64,000 nt of DNA from an uncultured Christensenellaceae bacterium. GTDB lineage: Bacteria; Bacillota; Clostridia; Christensenellales; UBA3700. The DNA lies in the NCBI GenBank assembly GCA_910587685.1, contig CAJUMY010000001.1:211591-275590 (forward strand). The letters run 5' to 3'. The translations under genes were made by a program, and so were the position numbers. The notes below the pieces were generated by a model. The model did not search any database, had not been told where the DNA came from, and saw only the letters and a program-made list of their open reading frames with translations. Shown here piece after piece: positions 33,297 through 47,200 of the stretch; positions within the stretch are counted from its first letter, which is position 1; each line of letters starts with the position of its first letter.

Positions 33297-34999
33297 ATGC
33301 CTTTTATTCAACGATATTCAGATGTAAAAAAGGGCGGTATACTTTTTTGCGGAAATACGCTCGGTCTAAGTAAAACTCCGAACCAGAACGCACCTGGAAC
33401 GGAAGGTTAGATAGGCGCTTTCACTAGTCTCGACAATACTCTGCAAGTCGGGACGTTCCCTCAAGGTACGACGCTCGACTATACGCGTAACGGGTCTCGG
33501 GCAATACTCGACCTCCCTGCAGACTCGACGATATTATACGCCGAACTCATATGGGGCGGATTATTCCGTTCCTCGGAAAACAACATTTCGGCGCTATTAA
33601 ATAACAGCGTAACGTTCACAACTCCGCAGGGAACGCTTTCCGTTGCTCCCGACCCCGCAACGGCGCAAACGTTCGATATTCCTGCGGACAATATTACCGT
33701 AGGCTTTTACGTTCGTACCGCTAACGTAACGGCGGCGGTGCAAGCCGCGCTCGGAGGTTCGTATTCCGTTCAAAGCGTTCCCGCGCTGATAGAAGCGCTC
33801 GACAGCCGTACCGCTGACACAAATCATGCAGGCTGGACGCTAGCTATTGCATATGAGAATCCGTCTATGCCGCTTAGGAATCTCACTATATGGAGCGGAG
33901 GCGTCGTAGTCTCGCCGAACAATACCAGTACGACTATAACGGTATCGGATTTTCTCACTCCCGAAATACTGCCTATAACGGGCAAAATATTCGTCTCGGC
34001 GCAAGAAGGCGACGCGGTTCTGACCGGCGACGAGATGCTGTTCGGACAGACGATACCGACGCTATCACCTCTTTCGGGACCAAACAATCCTGAGGATAAC
34101 TTCTTCGCGTCGCAGATAAACGACGAGAACGGTATTCTCGATACTACGGGAACGTTCGGCTCGCGTAACGCGAATGCCGCGGCGGGAACTAACACCTCGG
34201 CATGCCGTCAAGGTTGGGATATAACTGCCGTTGACGTCTCTGATAAGCTTTCCGCAAGTCAATCCAGCGCTGTCATTCGTTTTACAAGCGACGGCGATCT
34301 GTACGTCCCGAATGCTCTTGCTCTGCAGATCGACAGTAAAGGCGCTAATCTGGAAATCGCTAAGTCTGCCGATAAAACCTTCGTAGACGTCGGCGAAGAA
34401 ATAACTTACCAGCTCGTCGTTAAAAATACCGGAACTGTCGAGGCGCTTGACGTAACGGTAACCGACCTGCTTCCTAACGAAACGACGCTCGTAGACGGCT
34501 CTATAACAGTGGACGGAGTTCCTTACGTCGGTTCGCTGCCCGTAGTGATCCCGAGCATAGCGGCAGGTCAATCTAGTAACGTTACCTTCAAAGTAACCGC
34601 CGACTCCTTGCCCGCCGTGAATCCCATATTCAATATTGCACGAGCGGACTATAAATTCTTTCCGTTCGCAGGATACGAGGCAAGCGGATTTTCTAACTCC
34701 AATCCCGCAGCCGTATACGTCATAGTAAGAGAAGTGGCGAATACAAAAAGCGTCGATAAAGCGTTCGCCGTAAAAGGCGGCGCGTTGACTATACGTCCGT
34801 CATAAAGAACGCAGGCAGCGTTCCCGTAACGAACGTTATATTCAAAGACGAAATACCCGCGGGTACGATGTTCGTAAACGGTTCTGTTAAGATAGACGGC
34901 GTTAGATATCCGTCTTACGATCCCGAAACAGGTTTCGACCTTCCCGACCTCGCGGCAGGCGAAAGCGTTACGGTAGAATTTGACGTGAAGGTGAACTGA
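33297..34999 (+). pseudogene. DUF11 conserved-repeat surface protein gene, broken by TAG and a frameshift
   Basis: The reading frame opens with MPFIQRYSDVKKGGILFCGN behind AAAGGAGG. It is cut at codon 38 by TAG (33408-33410), then runs on in the same frame (IGAFTSLDNTLQVG, LYAELIWGG, HAGWTLAIAYENP, LSPLSGPNNPEDNFFASQIN) as a beta-rich domain seen in Clostridium and Bacillus surface proteins. A DUF11 module follows (EEITYQLVVKNTGTVEA). Near 34790 the frame shifts: ACTATACG probably stands for ACT-TAT-ACG with one T lost. The second DUF11 module resumes in another frame (KNAGSVPVTNV to EFDVKVN) and stops at 34999. The TAG could come from a TCG serine codon by one change. Two independent lesions favour a pseudogene; sequencing error is the alternative. 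A shorter product from an internal start is possible. Confidence 0.75.
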
Positions 35000-35000
35000 T

Positions 35001-35222
35001 ATGAAAACTATTACCAATATTTCGAACATAACATATCCTATCGGAGAAACCTCTACCGTCGCATACAGCAACCCCGTAACGACTTTTATAGCAGATACGC
35101 CGATCCCCCCCATGACGTCGAAAGTACACTGCCCTTGTCATTGCGGATGCTGCTGCAATAACTGCTGCTGTAACGCCTGCTTTAGCTGTTGCTGTTGCGG
35201 ATATTGTAATTTCGACTATTAA
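35001..35222 (+). CDS. Small cysteine-cluster protein, possible spore-surface protein
   Basis: 73-residue protein whose last 31 residues contain 14 or more cysteines in clusters (HCPCHCGCCC, NNCCCNACFSCCCC). The first 40 residues are Thr/Ile-rich (TNISNITYPIGET) without a signal peptide. It begins one base after the DUF11 frame stops, so the two are co-transcribed. Cysteine-cluster proteins of this kind occur in spore coats and exosporia, where they crosslink through disulfides; together with the sigma-K-like promoter this suggests a late-sporulation role (inference). I do not recognise a defined family. A metal-binding role cannot be excluded. Confidence 0.7.
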   Translation: MKTITNISNITYPIGETSTVAYSNPVTTFIADTPIPPMTSKVHCPCHCGCCCNNCCCNACFSCCCCGYCNFDY

Positions 35223-35243
35223 AACAATTAAAAAACAAAAAAC

Positions 35244-35271
35244 GGGAAGGACTGTCGTCCTTCCCTTTTTT
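35244..35271. terminator. Bidirectional terminator between convergent units
   Basis: GGGAAGGAC / GTCCTTCCC, 9-bp stem with a TGTC loop, flanked by A and T runs. It ends the cysteine-cluster unit on the plus strand and the giant gene on the minus strand. Confidence 0.9.
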
Positions 35272-35293
35272 CATCTGCTCACAATGTCAAAGA

Positions 35294-38200
35294 TCATTCT
35301 TCGTCTTCGTCGTCTTCATCCTCATCGTCGGAATCATCGTCGTCTTCGTCATCATCTTCATCATCGTCTTCGTCATCGGAATCTTCGTCTTCGTCGTCAT
35401 CGTCCGATTCTTCATCGCTGTCTTCCGGCTCCTCTTTCTTCGATTCCTTAGCCGCCTTTTCCGCCTTAGGCTCTTTCTCGGCTTTCTTTCCGCTCTTATC
35501 AGCCTTTCCTCTCGAAATCACCATTACTATAATGAATATTACGAGAGCCGCGAGGAAGAGAACGAGTATTACGCAGATAACTATCATAAGCAATCCGAAT
35601 CCGCCGAGACCCTCGTCTTCTTCACCCTCTACGACAGAAGAAGTTCCGTCGGCGTTGAGTTTGAAGCTCGTGGACTCAAACTTGTAAGGAAGCGAATAGG
35701 TATCCTGATACTGTTCGTTGATAGCATAGGTTACGGTGTACTTCTCGCCTTCTTTGAGATCTGCTTCCGCTACGACTTTACCGTTCGCATCCTTTATTGT
35801 TCTCACGAGGAGATCGCTAGGCAACGATATCGGCGTATCGCCCGTAGTCAAGTCGGGAGTCGGAACGCTTCCGCCCATATACCAAGTACCGCCGAGAGCG
35901 AACTTATTGATGGTAAAGGTTAGCGTATAGTCTTCCGTAGTATCGTTAGCCCACGATACGTGCTCGGTATCCTTGATGCGGAGCGTTATCGTATAGCTTC
36001 CTACAGCGGTCTGTACGAGCGCCGCGTTTCCTTCGACTATTTCTACAAAACCGTCGTAATCGGTATCCCAGTTCACGATCTTTATCGTATACGGCAATCC
36101 GTTGTAATTGACGATTGCAGTCTCGAGTCTAGGCATAGGCAACGTATGGTGTCCGTCTACTATTACGCCCGACTTAGTTACCTCGAAGCTGAGCGTTATA
36201 TTATCCGTCGTACCGTCAGACCAAGTGAAGAGGTCTTTGTCGATGATGTACAGAACAACGTCGTACTTGCCTACTTCCGTTACGTTGAGCTCGCCGCTCA
36301 CGCCAACGTACGGCTCGTAAACGTCCCAGTTGTGAACTGCGAACGTTATCTCTTCGCCCGTATACGCCTTCTTGTCAACGTCGAGTCTCGGACGGTCGTG
36401 CGTTATCGCAGGCGACGTACGCTTAGTTACCTCGAACGTCAAGAATATATCGTTCGTGGTCTCGTCTTCCCACTTCGTAATAGCAGGATTGGTTATTCTG
36501 ACCGTTACGGTATAGGTTCCTACCTTGCTGACGGTGAGAGCTTCTTCTCCCTCGACTATCTCAAGGTACTCTTTGTATACGTCCCAGTTCTCTATAACGA
36601 AGGTATGCTTTCTTCCGTCATACTCGACCTTATCGCTGACAAGGTGCGGCTTAACTATCTTATCTATAGAAATCAAGTTGATAGTTCCGTCCTCGCCGAT
36701 AACGAACGCTATAGCAGTCTCGACGATTCCTTCGGGACCCTGAGCAAGAGCTACGTCTGCGCCGAGGCTTCTCGCTGTCGACTGAACGGGAGCGAACGTG
36801 AAGTAATCTACGTAAGCGCTGTTCAACTTAGCGGTTATGAAGTAAGTTACTCCCTTTTCTACGTTTTCAGGCTCTATAACGTCGCCGTCTTCGTTCTTGA
36901 TGATATAGCTTACCAAATTATCGGGAAGACCTGCCATATCGGGAAGTTCGATGACCGGTATGCCGCCGTCAAGATTCCACTTGATCGGTATGACAGCCTT
37001 AGTGATCTCGAAGGTCAATACCTTATCGTCGCTGCTACCGTCGCTCCAAGTCATAAGCTCGGAATCTATTATGTGAACGGTAACGCTGTACTTACCTATC
37101 TCCTGTTGCGTCAAATCGTCGCCGACGAGTTCGACGTATCCTTCGTATACCGACCAGTTACGTATCTCGAAAGTCTGACCGCCGAATCTATATTCGAGCC
37201 TGTCGTCTTCAAGACGCGGCATATGCGGTGTGAACATAGGCGCTGTACGATCGATGATCGAGAAAGTCAACGTAATATCGTCGGTAGTTCCGTCGCTCCA
37301 AGTAAAGAGCTGAGTATCCTTGATCTTAAGAGTAGCGGTATAAGCTCCCTTATCCTTCTGCGTGAACGCGTCGCCTTCTATCTCGAAGAATCTTGAGAAG
37401 TTAGCCCAGTCTTCTATTTCGAACGTCTGTTCCGCGCCGGTATATTCAAGTTCTGAATTTACGAACTCGAACTTAGCGTGCTTGAACGCCGGAGACGTAC
37501 GGCTCTTGATCTCAAAGGTGAGAACCTTATTCTCCATAGTTCCGTCAGCCCATATTGCGAGCGTCGGGTCTACTATTCTTATCTCTACTCTGTACTCGCC
37601 GACCGCGGACTGAGTGACAGCGTCGCTGCCCTCCACGAATTCAACGAACGGAGCCATATTATCCCAATCGTAGATAACAAAGGTATGCTCTGCGCCGTCG
37701 TACTCAACAACGTCGATATCGAACTGCGGTACGGTAAGCTCTTCGACTATTACTTGGAAGAGATTGCCGTCGTCGTCGAGTCTGAATACGAGAACGCTTT
37801 CCTTTGCGGTAGCTTCCGAACCTTCGGTAACTGCGAACGCGAAGTTATTAGCGTAGTTTTCGTTGACCGTTGCAGTCATGAAGTAGGTCACGTTCCTCTC
37901 GACGCTTTCGGGAGCTATTACTTCTCCGTCAACGTTGGTAATTACATAGTTGACCAAATCTTCCGGCACGTTTTCAACGTTGATTCCAACGAGCTCTAGT
38001 ACCGGTATGCTTCCCGTGAGATTCCAGTTGACGGGAATAGCGGCGGGAGTTATCTTGAACGTGAGTTCTACGTCGTCGGTACTGCCGTCCGCCCACGTAA
38101 AGAGCATAACGTCCTTTATGTGTACGGTTATCTTATATACGCCGGCATCGGTCTGCTTGAGTTCGTCGCCGAGTATCTCTACAAAGTCGATATAGTTGAG

Positions 38201-41200
38201 AATATCGCTGAGCGAGAACGTCTGCTCATTTCCGTTATATACGATAGTATCGTTCTCGAATACAGGAATTTCGTGAGTCGTCGGCTCTGCTGCAGGCGCG
38301 GTAATACTGAAGAACAACGTATAGTCTCCCGTCTTATCGTTATCCCACGTTGCTACGGTAGGATCTTTGAACGAGAATACTACTCTGTACTCGCCTACCT
38401 GTCTCTGAGTGAGACTTCCCGTCATATTGAGATGATCTTTATAGTTATCCCAGTCGACTATCTCGAAGGTAATGTCCTCGCCTGTGTACTCTATAGAGTC
38501 GCTGACGAGCGTCGGATAAGGAAGTTTCTTAACTACGACTTCCGATATCTCGCCGTCCTTTATTCTGTATGCAAACGTCGTATTGACTTCGTCGCCGAAC
38601 TTGAAGTTATTCTCAAACTCTTCGCCGAGCGAAACCGTGATATAATAGGTTTTTCCCTGTACCGGCGTCGTAACTTCGTTGCCATCTGCATCCTTAGTAA
38701 CGTATACCAAGAATCCTTCGCCGAGTTCTTCGAAGCCTTCTACAGCCGCGCCGAACGAAGGCGAAACAGCTCCTTCCTCAACCGTCCATTCGCCGTTTAC
38801 GATAGCCTTTTCTATCTCGAACGTGAGAACTACGTCTTCCATACCGCCGTCTTCCCACTGAGCGGGCATATTCTTCTTGAATCTGAGAGTTACGGAGTAA
38901 ACGCCCGCGTCAGTCTGCGTGAGGCTGTCGCTCTCGTCCTCTACGATGTCAAGGTAATCGCTGTAGGTCAGATCCCAGTTGGTTATAGCGAACGTCTGCT
39001 CGCTGCCGTTGTATACTAGTTTATCCGTATCCAATACAGGCTTCTTGAACTTCTCAAGAGTCTTCTCCTCGATCACTCCGTCGACTATCCTGTAAGAATA
39101 TACTACCTGCGTACCGCTCTCGAGAGCGAAGTTATTCGTGTGTACGAAAGCTACCGCTACGGTGATATAGTACGAACCGTCTGCTGTTGCGTTCTCCGCG
39201 GTAACGACCTCGCCTGTCTCCTCGTTCGTTATCTCATAACGGAACAAGTCGCTCGGCAATTCGCCGACGTATCCCTCGACAGTTGCCGCGAATACGGGAA
39301 CCAGTCTATCTTCCGTCGACCACTCGCCGGAAATGACCGCCTGAGTTATCGAGAACTTGAGCGTAACGTCGTTTGACGTACCGTCGTCCTTCCACTGAAC
39401 GTACAGTCCGGCTTTCACTCCTATAGTGATCTCGTACTCGCCTACGTCCGTCTGATTGAGGCTGCCCTTCTTGATTTCGAGATGAGTCTTGAGCGTACCC
39501 CAGTTATTGATCTTGAACGCTACTTCACTGCCGTTATATACTACCGACGTTTCCGTAAGAGTCGGCTTGTCAAGCATCGTATAGACTATCGGGATAACGA
39601 ACTCTACCGAAGTCTCGACTTCTTCCGCAAATTTATAGTTGACTGCAAACGACGTCTCGAAAGCGATCGTCGCCGTATACTTCTTACCGAGAGCGAGCGA
39701 ATTCTTCTCAACTTCGTTACCTTCCTCGTCGGTATAGGTAATAGTCGTGAAGTTCGAAGGATAGCTCGACGCGTCGTTATCGAATACGAATTCCGGAATA
39801 CTGCTATCCGTCTCCGTATTCCAGCTACCGCTTACGCTTATAGGATTGACGGTAAAGTTGAGAACCGCGTCGTCGGTGCTGCCGTCTGTCCAGGTAGCTA
39901 TTACAGGATCGGCTATACTTATCTTAACGGTATACTCGCCTGCGTTGAGCTGAGTGAGCGAATCGCTGTCGTCAGTAAACTTAAGATATGCGCTAATCAG
40001 ATCCCAATCCCTGATTATGAACGTATAAGTCGTAGCGTCGTAATCTCTCGAATCGAGCTCGAGAACGGGCGTATCTATAAGCATTACTTTATTAGCAAAA
40101 GTATATCTTACGTATTTGTTGTCCTGATACGTTACCTCGACGTTGTCCTTATCGGTAACGTTAAGAGTGATAACGAACTTTTCGCCGTATCCCGCATTAT
40201 TTACGGTATTATTATCCACTTCGAGACCGTCGGCGTTCGTAATAACGTACTTAACTACGCTCTCAGGCAAAATGCCGTCCGCAAGTTTGACCGTAGATTC
40301 AGCCTTATTCTCATTCCAACCCGTTACTATAACGCTGAGTTTCGACACTGTAAACGTTACGACGATATTCCCGAGCGTTCCGTCGCTCCAGAGGATGTTC
40401 TCAGCTCCGTCAGGGTTGTGTTCGGCTTTGATCGCGAACGTTATCTTGTAAGTTCCCGCGTTATAAGCCGCGTACTTCGAATCTCCGTAACCGCCGTAGC
40501 TTGCGAAATTCTCGCCGTCGGCAGAATACTCCGCGTTAGCTGTGTAATAAGTCTCCCAATCGGACTGAGCTTTACACATTGCCATAATATCGTGACCTAC
40601 AGCGTCGAATACTTTGAAGCTGTTATCGAAAGCAGGTATCTGCAATCTGTTAGCGGTTATCGACCACTCGAGCTCGAGATCCTGCGACGTGCCGCTTCCG
40701 AGCCACGAGGTGCTGTTCGGATACTTGAGTCCTATAATTACCTTATAAGTTCCGGCGTTCGTAGCCTTTCCGACGCTGTCGATATCTTCGCCGCTTCTTA
40801 CTTCTACGTAATCGTTGCCGTTCTTAGCGATATAATCGGCAAGAATATCTATTTCGCTACCGGTATACGCTTTGTTCGTAAGCGTCGGCATCTCGATACT
40901 CTTTTCGGTAATGCTGAACGAAAGCTCGATTGAGTTCGACTGACCGTTAGTCCACATTGCTACGGAGTTCTGCTTGAACTCGATAGTTACCTTATATTCG
41001 CCTGCCTCAGTCTTCGTGAGAGCTTCTTTACCCTCCTTGATAACGAGGTACTTGCTGTAATAATCGTCCCAGTTGCCTATTTCGAACGTCTTTGCTTTAC
41101 CGTCGAACTCATAGGTATCGAGACCCTTGATAGTCGGTTTCTCTATCTTTATCTTTTCCGTTACGAACGCGTGCTTTTCGTAACTCGAATCGCTGTAAGA

Positions 41201-44200
41201 TATCTCCGCATAGTCCGCGTACGCCGCCTTTACTACAAGAGCCACGAAGAACGCCTTTCCTGCGCCTGCGGTGAGTACGTCGTCAACGGTCACGATAGCG
41301 CCCGTTTCGTTGAGAAGCTGATACTCGTAGAACTTCGTCGGCAGAGTCGCATCGTTAGCGAGTTTGACCGTCGAATTCTCTCTGTTATCATTCCAGCCTA
41401 CTACGTTTACGGATACCTTAGCGACAGCGACCGTTACTATCTGGTCTTCAGCGTCGCCGCTTGCCCAAACCACGTTATCCGCGCCGGAATTGACAGAATC
41501 GAGTATTGAGAACGTAAGTCTGTATACGCCCGTCTTATACGCGCTGTACGGATCGTATATAGCGTTGCCTTCTTCGTCGCTGCCGATCTCGGTATATCCG
41601 GGATAAGGAGCGAAGTCAGTACCGTCTATAGAATACTCTATAACGACGCTGAGATAATTCTCCCAGTCTTCCGCCATACCGCAATCCGTAACGATGTTAT
41701 GAACGTTACCGTCAAAGAGCGTCCAGTTACCGCCGTCAGGCGTATCTATGGTCTTCTTTTCGATATTCCAAGTAAACTCTTTCTTATCTGCGCTTCCGTC
41801 GGACCACATACAGCTAACGGTATTCTTGAGCTCAACGCTGAACGTGTACTCTCCGACGTTCGTTGCGGAATATTCTCCCGAAACTTTTACAAAAGTCGTA
41901 AAGTCTTCAGGCAAACCTGAAAGCACGTTCTTCTCCTCGTTAGAGAACTCGAAATCGGAAACCGTCGGCAATTCTATCATTCTTATCTTGATAGAAAAGT
42001 TGAGAGTGACGGTAGTCTTGTCGTCTATTTCGCCGTCCGCAGTATTCCACGAAGCGTTCGAGCCCGCTTTGATCTTAAGAGTTATCTGATAATCTCCCGC
42101 TTCCGTCTTAGTCATATCGGAAAGGCTTCCGCCGTCGACTTCGATATACTGCCAAATAGTCTTATCAGCCAATTCGAAAGCGTGCGCTTTGCCGTCGTAA
42201 GTAAACTCTTCAGTTACGAGCGTCGGTTTATCAAGCCAAACGATATTGGTATATATAGTCTTATACGAGAACGTCTCGTAATCTTCGCTCGAATACGAAA
42301 GAGTTACGTTATCGGTGAACTCGTCAAGGAGATACGGACTTACCGAAAGAGTTACGCCGCCGCCGAGAGCCGCAGCCTCCTCCTTGGAATATATCTTATC
42401 GTCGGCGTCCTTTATCGTATAGCCTAGCATTATAGCCGCAAAGTCGTCGTTATCGGAAAGGACCGTCGAATTTTCACGGGCTGCCGTCCAACCTGTTACC
42501 GTAAGTACGAGCTTATCGACCGTGATAGTCGTCGTACGGTCGCTGACCGTCGCGCTGTCCCAAATAACGTTGGTCTCCGATCCCTCGGGATTGAGTCCCG
42601 GCTTGATAGCAAATACAAACCTATACGTACCCGTATTGTACGCCGAGTACTGCTCGCCGTCATATCCCGCATACGGCAAGAACGTATTACCGTCTTTTGC
42701 ATATTCTATCTTTATCGTGTAGTACTTTTCCCAATCCTCTTCGACTCCGCAAAGATCGAGCAAGTTATGCGCGGCGTTGTCGAACTGCGCCCAAGTTCCC
42801 TTATTATCGGGAGTTACCATCTTTCTGGACTCTATGTTCCAAGAGATGGAAGACTTGAGTATTTCGGGCTGAACTACCTCATAGTTGTTGTTCTTTACCG
42901 TTACTTTGAACTCTGCAGTATACGTTCCGACTGCCGACTGGGTATTGCCGCTGACGGCTATCGTCGCGATATTCGCCCATTTATCGTTAAAGTAAGCGAT
43001 GTAATCGAGCGTCTCTTCGCCTGAAGCATAAGAGAGCGATACCGAATACGGAACAGCGTTTCCGCTATCGTCTACCGCAAATACGAACGGATTCACGTAA
43101 TTCCAGCTAGCTTCGCTGAGATCTATCTTCGCCTTTGCAATATTCCATCTAAGCGAAGTCGGGAACGTGATAGCAGGATCGTTCCAACTCGTATCGTCGT
43201 ATACGAACGTGAACGTAGCCTCGTAACCGCCTGCATTCGTCGCGGTGTTTCCTACCAAGTTCTTAACGGTAAGGAAGTTATTCACGGTGAGATCGCTGCC
43301 GTTAGCGTTATTGCTGTTACCGCTCTTAAGGTATATCTTATGCGCGTTACCGGAATAAACGAACTCTGAAATTTCGGCATTGTTATCCTTTTCGTTGATC
43401 CACTTGCCCTGTTCCATATCGTAGATGTACTCTCTTCCGTCGTGAGAATATGCCCACTTGAGATTAGAGGTCGAGATGTTGCCCTTCACGATTTCAAAGA
43501 AGAACTCGCCCGTACCGGTACCCGTCTTATTGCTGCCTGCGATACCGTAACTGATGGTAACCGCTACTTTGTATTTACCTACGTTGGTAGGACTCTGTAT
43601 TTTAGCGTTATAGGAGTCCGTCGCCGCATCGTAGAGATAGTATTCTATTATAGAATTTTTGATCTCGAGCTGCGAGCCTTCTTCGTCCTGATCTATCCTC
43701 GCTTCAGCGATGTAAGGCATGCTGGTGTACGGGAACTGTTCGCCGGTCATTTCCTCGCCGCCGCCGTTCGTAAATACAAGGTGCATAACGAGCAAGTACT
43801 GATCTTCGCCGACTACGAACTCGAGAGTGAGCGGAGAGTTGACTTCGTCCACTACGACGAGCTTATGGTTAGCGGCATAGTTGACGCCGCCGCCAGAACC
43901 GTCTTTGAGTATCGGCGTAACGCGGTAAGTGACCGCCTCTCCGAACTTCTTCGTGAGTTTTTCTACGACTTCCCAGGCGCCGTCCGCATCGAGTTTCTCG
44001 TACTTATACTTGACCATTTCGTCGCCTGTTACGAGCACCGGAACGTAGAATATCTCTGAGTTCTCGTCGACCTTCATGACCGACTTCCACGAGATCTCTA
44101 TCTCCGCCTTATTGATATCCCACTTGCACGACCACGGGAACGAACCTATATACGTCTTGCTGTCGCCTTCGACAGGTCTCATATAGTTTGCGTTAGCTAC

Positions 44201-47200
44201 GTTGAACTCAACGCCCGTAGTGTACTGTTTACCGCTGCCTTCGGTAGCGTTGGTCGCAGTAAGATCTCCAGTATAACGACTGACTGTCAATCCCTCGGGG
44301 AGCGACGAACCGAGAATCGTTATCTTCTTAGCCGTACCGTCGTAAACAAACGGATCGCTGTAATCCCATTTGATACTCGACACGTCGATTCTCGCCTTAT
44401 TTATCTTATAATAGAGCGTATACGTCGTCTCCGGGAAGTAGTAATTACCGTTTAGAGCCGTGATGACAACGTTTACAGAGTAAGGCTTATCGTTGGAATC
44501 GGTAGCCGTTACGTTGCCCGAATAGGATACTATTCTTACGTTGAGATTAGCAAGCTGCTCTGTAGAGAGCGTTATAGAGAAGTTGAACGGCGCCGCCTTA
44601 TACTCAAGCTGAAGAGCCGTTGACTCCGTAGTATGCGAACCGCCTACCGTCGTCTTGCTTCCTTCTCCGACAGAATACTGCCATACGAGATCTCTCTCGG
44701 TAAATCTTGCAGGATCGGAGTCTATGACGAATTTGACCCTGTACGTGCCGATATTGTAGTTATCCGGCGTAGCCGCGTGCTGAGCCACTATATAATAAGT
44801 ACCTTTTGCGAGGTTCGTCGGAATGACGTAACGTCTTACGCCCGACTCTTCGAGTACGGTTGTGACCGAAGTGTTATTCGCGTTGTACATATAGACGTTG
44901 AGTCCTACCGTCTCGCCCTCGACTTGGTTAAGACCCGTAATGTCGAGATTGAAGAATACCGGCATACCCGAAGGCCAACTGGTCTTACCGTCTTTTAGCT
45001 GGATATTCATATCCGCATTAGTCGACGAGAACGAAGTCGTTGCCGACAGATTCTTCCTGTTGATCACGAACGTGAAACTTCTCGACGTATAAGCGTTCCA
45101 ACTCGTATTGTTGGTATCTATAATGGATACGACGACTGTATAAGTTCCTACGGCCTTTGCCGAAAGCGTAAGAATACCGTCGACCCACGATACCTGTTCC
45201 ATATCGCCTACGGTAACTTCGTATTTGTCGCTGCCGAATACCACGTTCTGCAACTTGAATTCGATAGGATTGCCCGTATAAGTTACAGACGTACTGCAAC
45301 CCGATACCACCGTCGGATACGGATGGGTGAGTTTGCTTATGACTATACCGTAAGAATACGTCTGATTCTTGTAAGAACTGCTCGTTATCCAGTTACTGTT
45401 CGCATTGTCTTTGAGCGATATCTGGATAGTGTAAGTATTAACGTACTTAGACTTGATTCTAAGCACCTTATTTTCCTCATCGTATTCGATGACCGCCTTA
45501 TGATCGTCTGCCGCGCCGGCGTAAGCCGTAACGTCCTTCCACGTCATATATCTGGAATCTACGTCCTTATACTCGGCGATAACGTTGTTGCCGGAATAAG
45601 AAGCGTACTTATAGTTACCGCTTATAGATTCGCCTGTAGCAAGATTGGTCTTGAGTATCGTCGGTATCGTCAGCGTCGCTCTGTTCATACTTATTCTGAA
45701 CGTCAACGTCTGCGACGTCGTAGTCGACCACTTAGCGTTAGCGAAAAGCGCATCGGATATCTTAACGTAAATATAGTAAGTTCCTATATGCTTAGCGCCT
45801 ACCTTGACCTGATGCTTCTCTTCGTCGTAAGCGAAGCTGAGTCTGTGCTCTTCGTCAACGCCCTGCGAATATCCCGTGCCGTCCCACCACTGCATAGTGC
45901 CGGTCGTGATATTGATCGGATCGAGAATATTTTCAAGCGTTACGTATTGCCTGTCGAAGTTGTAGACGAACGTCTGCACTCCCGAAGTCGTAGTACCGCT
46001 TCCTTCATTCGTAAAGAACGGCGAGTCGTAGACTATCTTATCTATCTGGAGAGTGTAGTCCTTATACGTCGAACCGTCGGTAAACGTACAGAATCCGTTA
46101 GTGCTTATTCTTATTACGTAACTTCCGACGTTGGACGCGCTGAACTTCATGAGTTTCTTCTCTTCGTCCCACGTTCCTCTGTCGTTATCGAACTTGAGCG
46201 TAGACCTTACGGTATGGCTCATCCACTTCGCAGCGCCCGTATCAAGAAGTTCCGGACGGTAATTCAAGAAGTTGAAGTCCTGTTTAGCGAAGTTATATAC
46301 CGTGGTCTTTTTGTAGCTTGCGCCGTTACCTTCGATAGTCGGTATCGGTATCTGAGATCTCTGCGTATAGATATATCTGTCTTGATCGTACCAGTTATTT
46401 CCAGTGTAGTTGCTCTGCCAACGAACGTTATTTTTATCCACGATGTGGAATCTTACGTAATAACTCGTTATCGGAGCGGTAGCAGCTATCTTGACGGTCA
46501 ATATACCAGTCTCTTCGTCAAGCGACGCCGTCATATAAGTAGGATTGTTGAGCGTATACGTCATCCAACCGTTATCCCTTACGTTCTCGTATTGGAATAT
46601 GTATTCGTCTCCGGTGTATTGCTTGGTATTGACGCCTACGACGGCGGGCACGAGAATATACGCCGTCTGTATCGCTATGTAATAATACTTAGCGTCTCTT
46701 GCGTTATCCGACCAACAGGTATTGAGATTGTCCTTAAGAGTCAAGTCTACTCTGTAATTGCCCTGCTTCTCGCTGAGAGTCGTAGCTCTGAGTTTATTGC
46801 CCTCGAGTTCCGCTACTTCGAGTTTAGTAATATCCCACGACGCATAGTTGATCCACGCGGTGTCGATATTCTGCAAAGTCATCTCGTGCGTATCGTTGTC
46901 GTACGGGAAGTACTTATAGTACATATTCGTCGAACCGTCGTTATCCGCTATAATAGGCAACGCAAGTTTTTTCTTATCGATCCTTATGTAATATACCTTG
47001 TCGGCTACCTGACGGTTACCGTCGTTCCAACAGTAGTTGCTCTTATTCCTTAGACTTACCGTTATAGAATAGTCGATAGTATTATACGCCGAATTCTGAT
47101 ATACGTGACTTGCCGAAAGCATAAGCGTCGAGCTATCGGCATCGTAACTGTCCTTAAGGTCTCCGTTCAAATACGTTCCGTTATTCGTCACGTATCCGAG

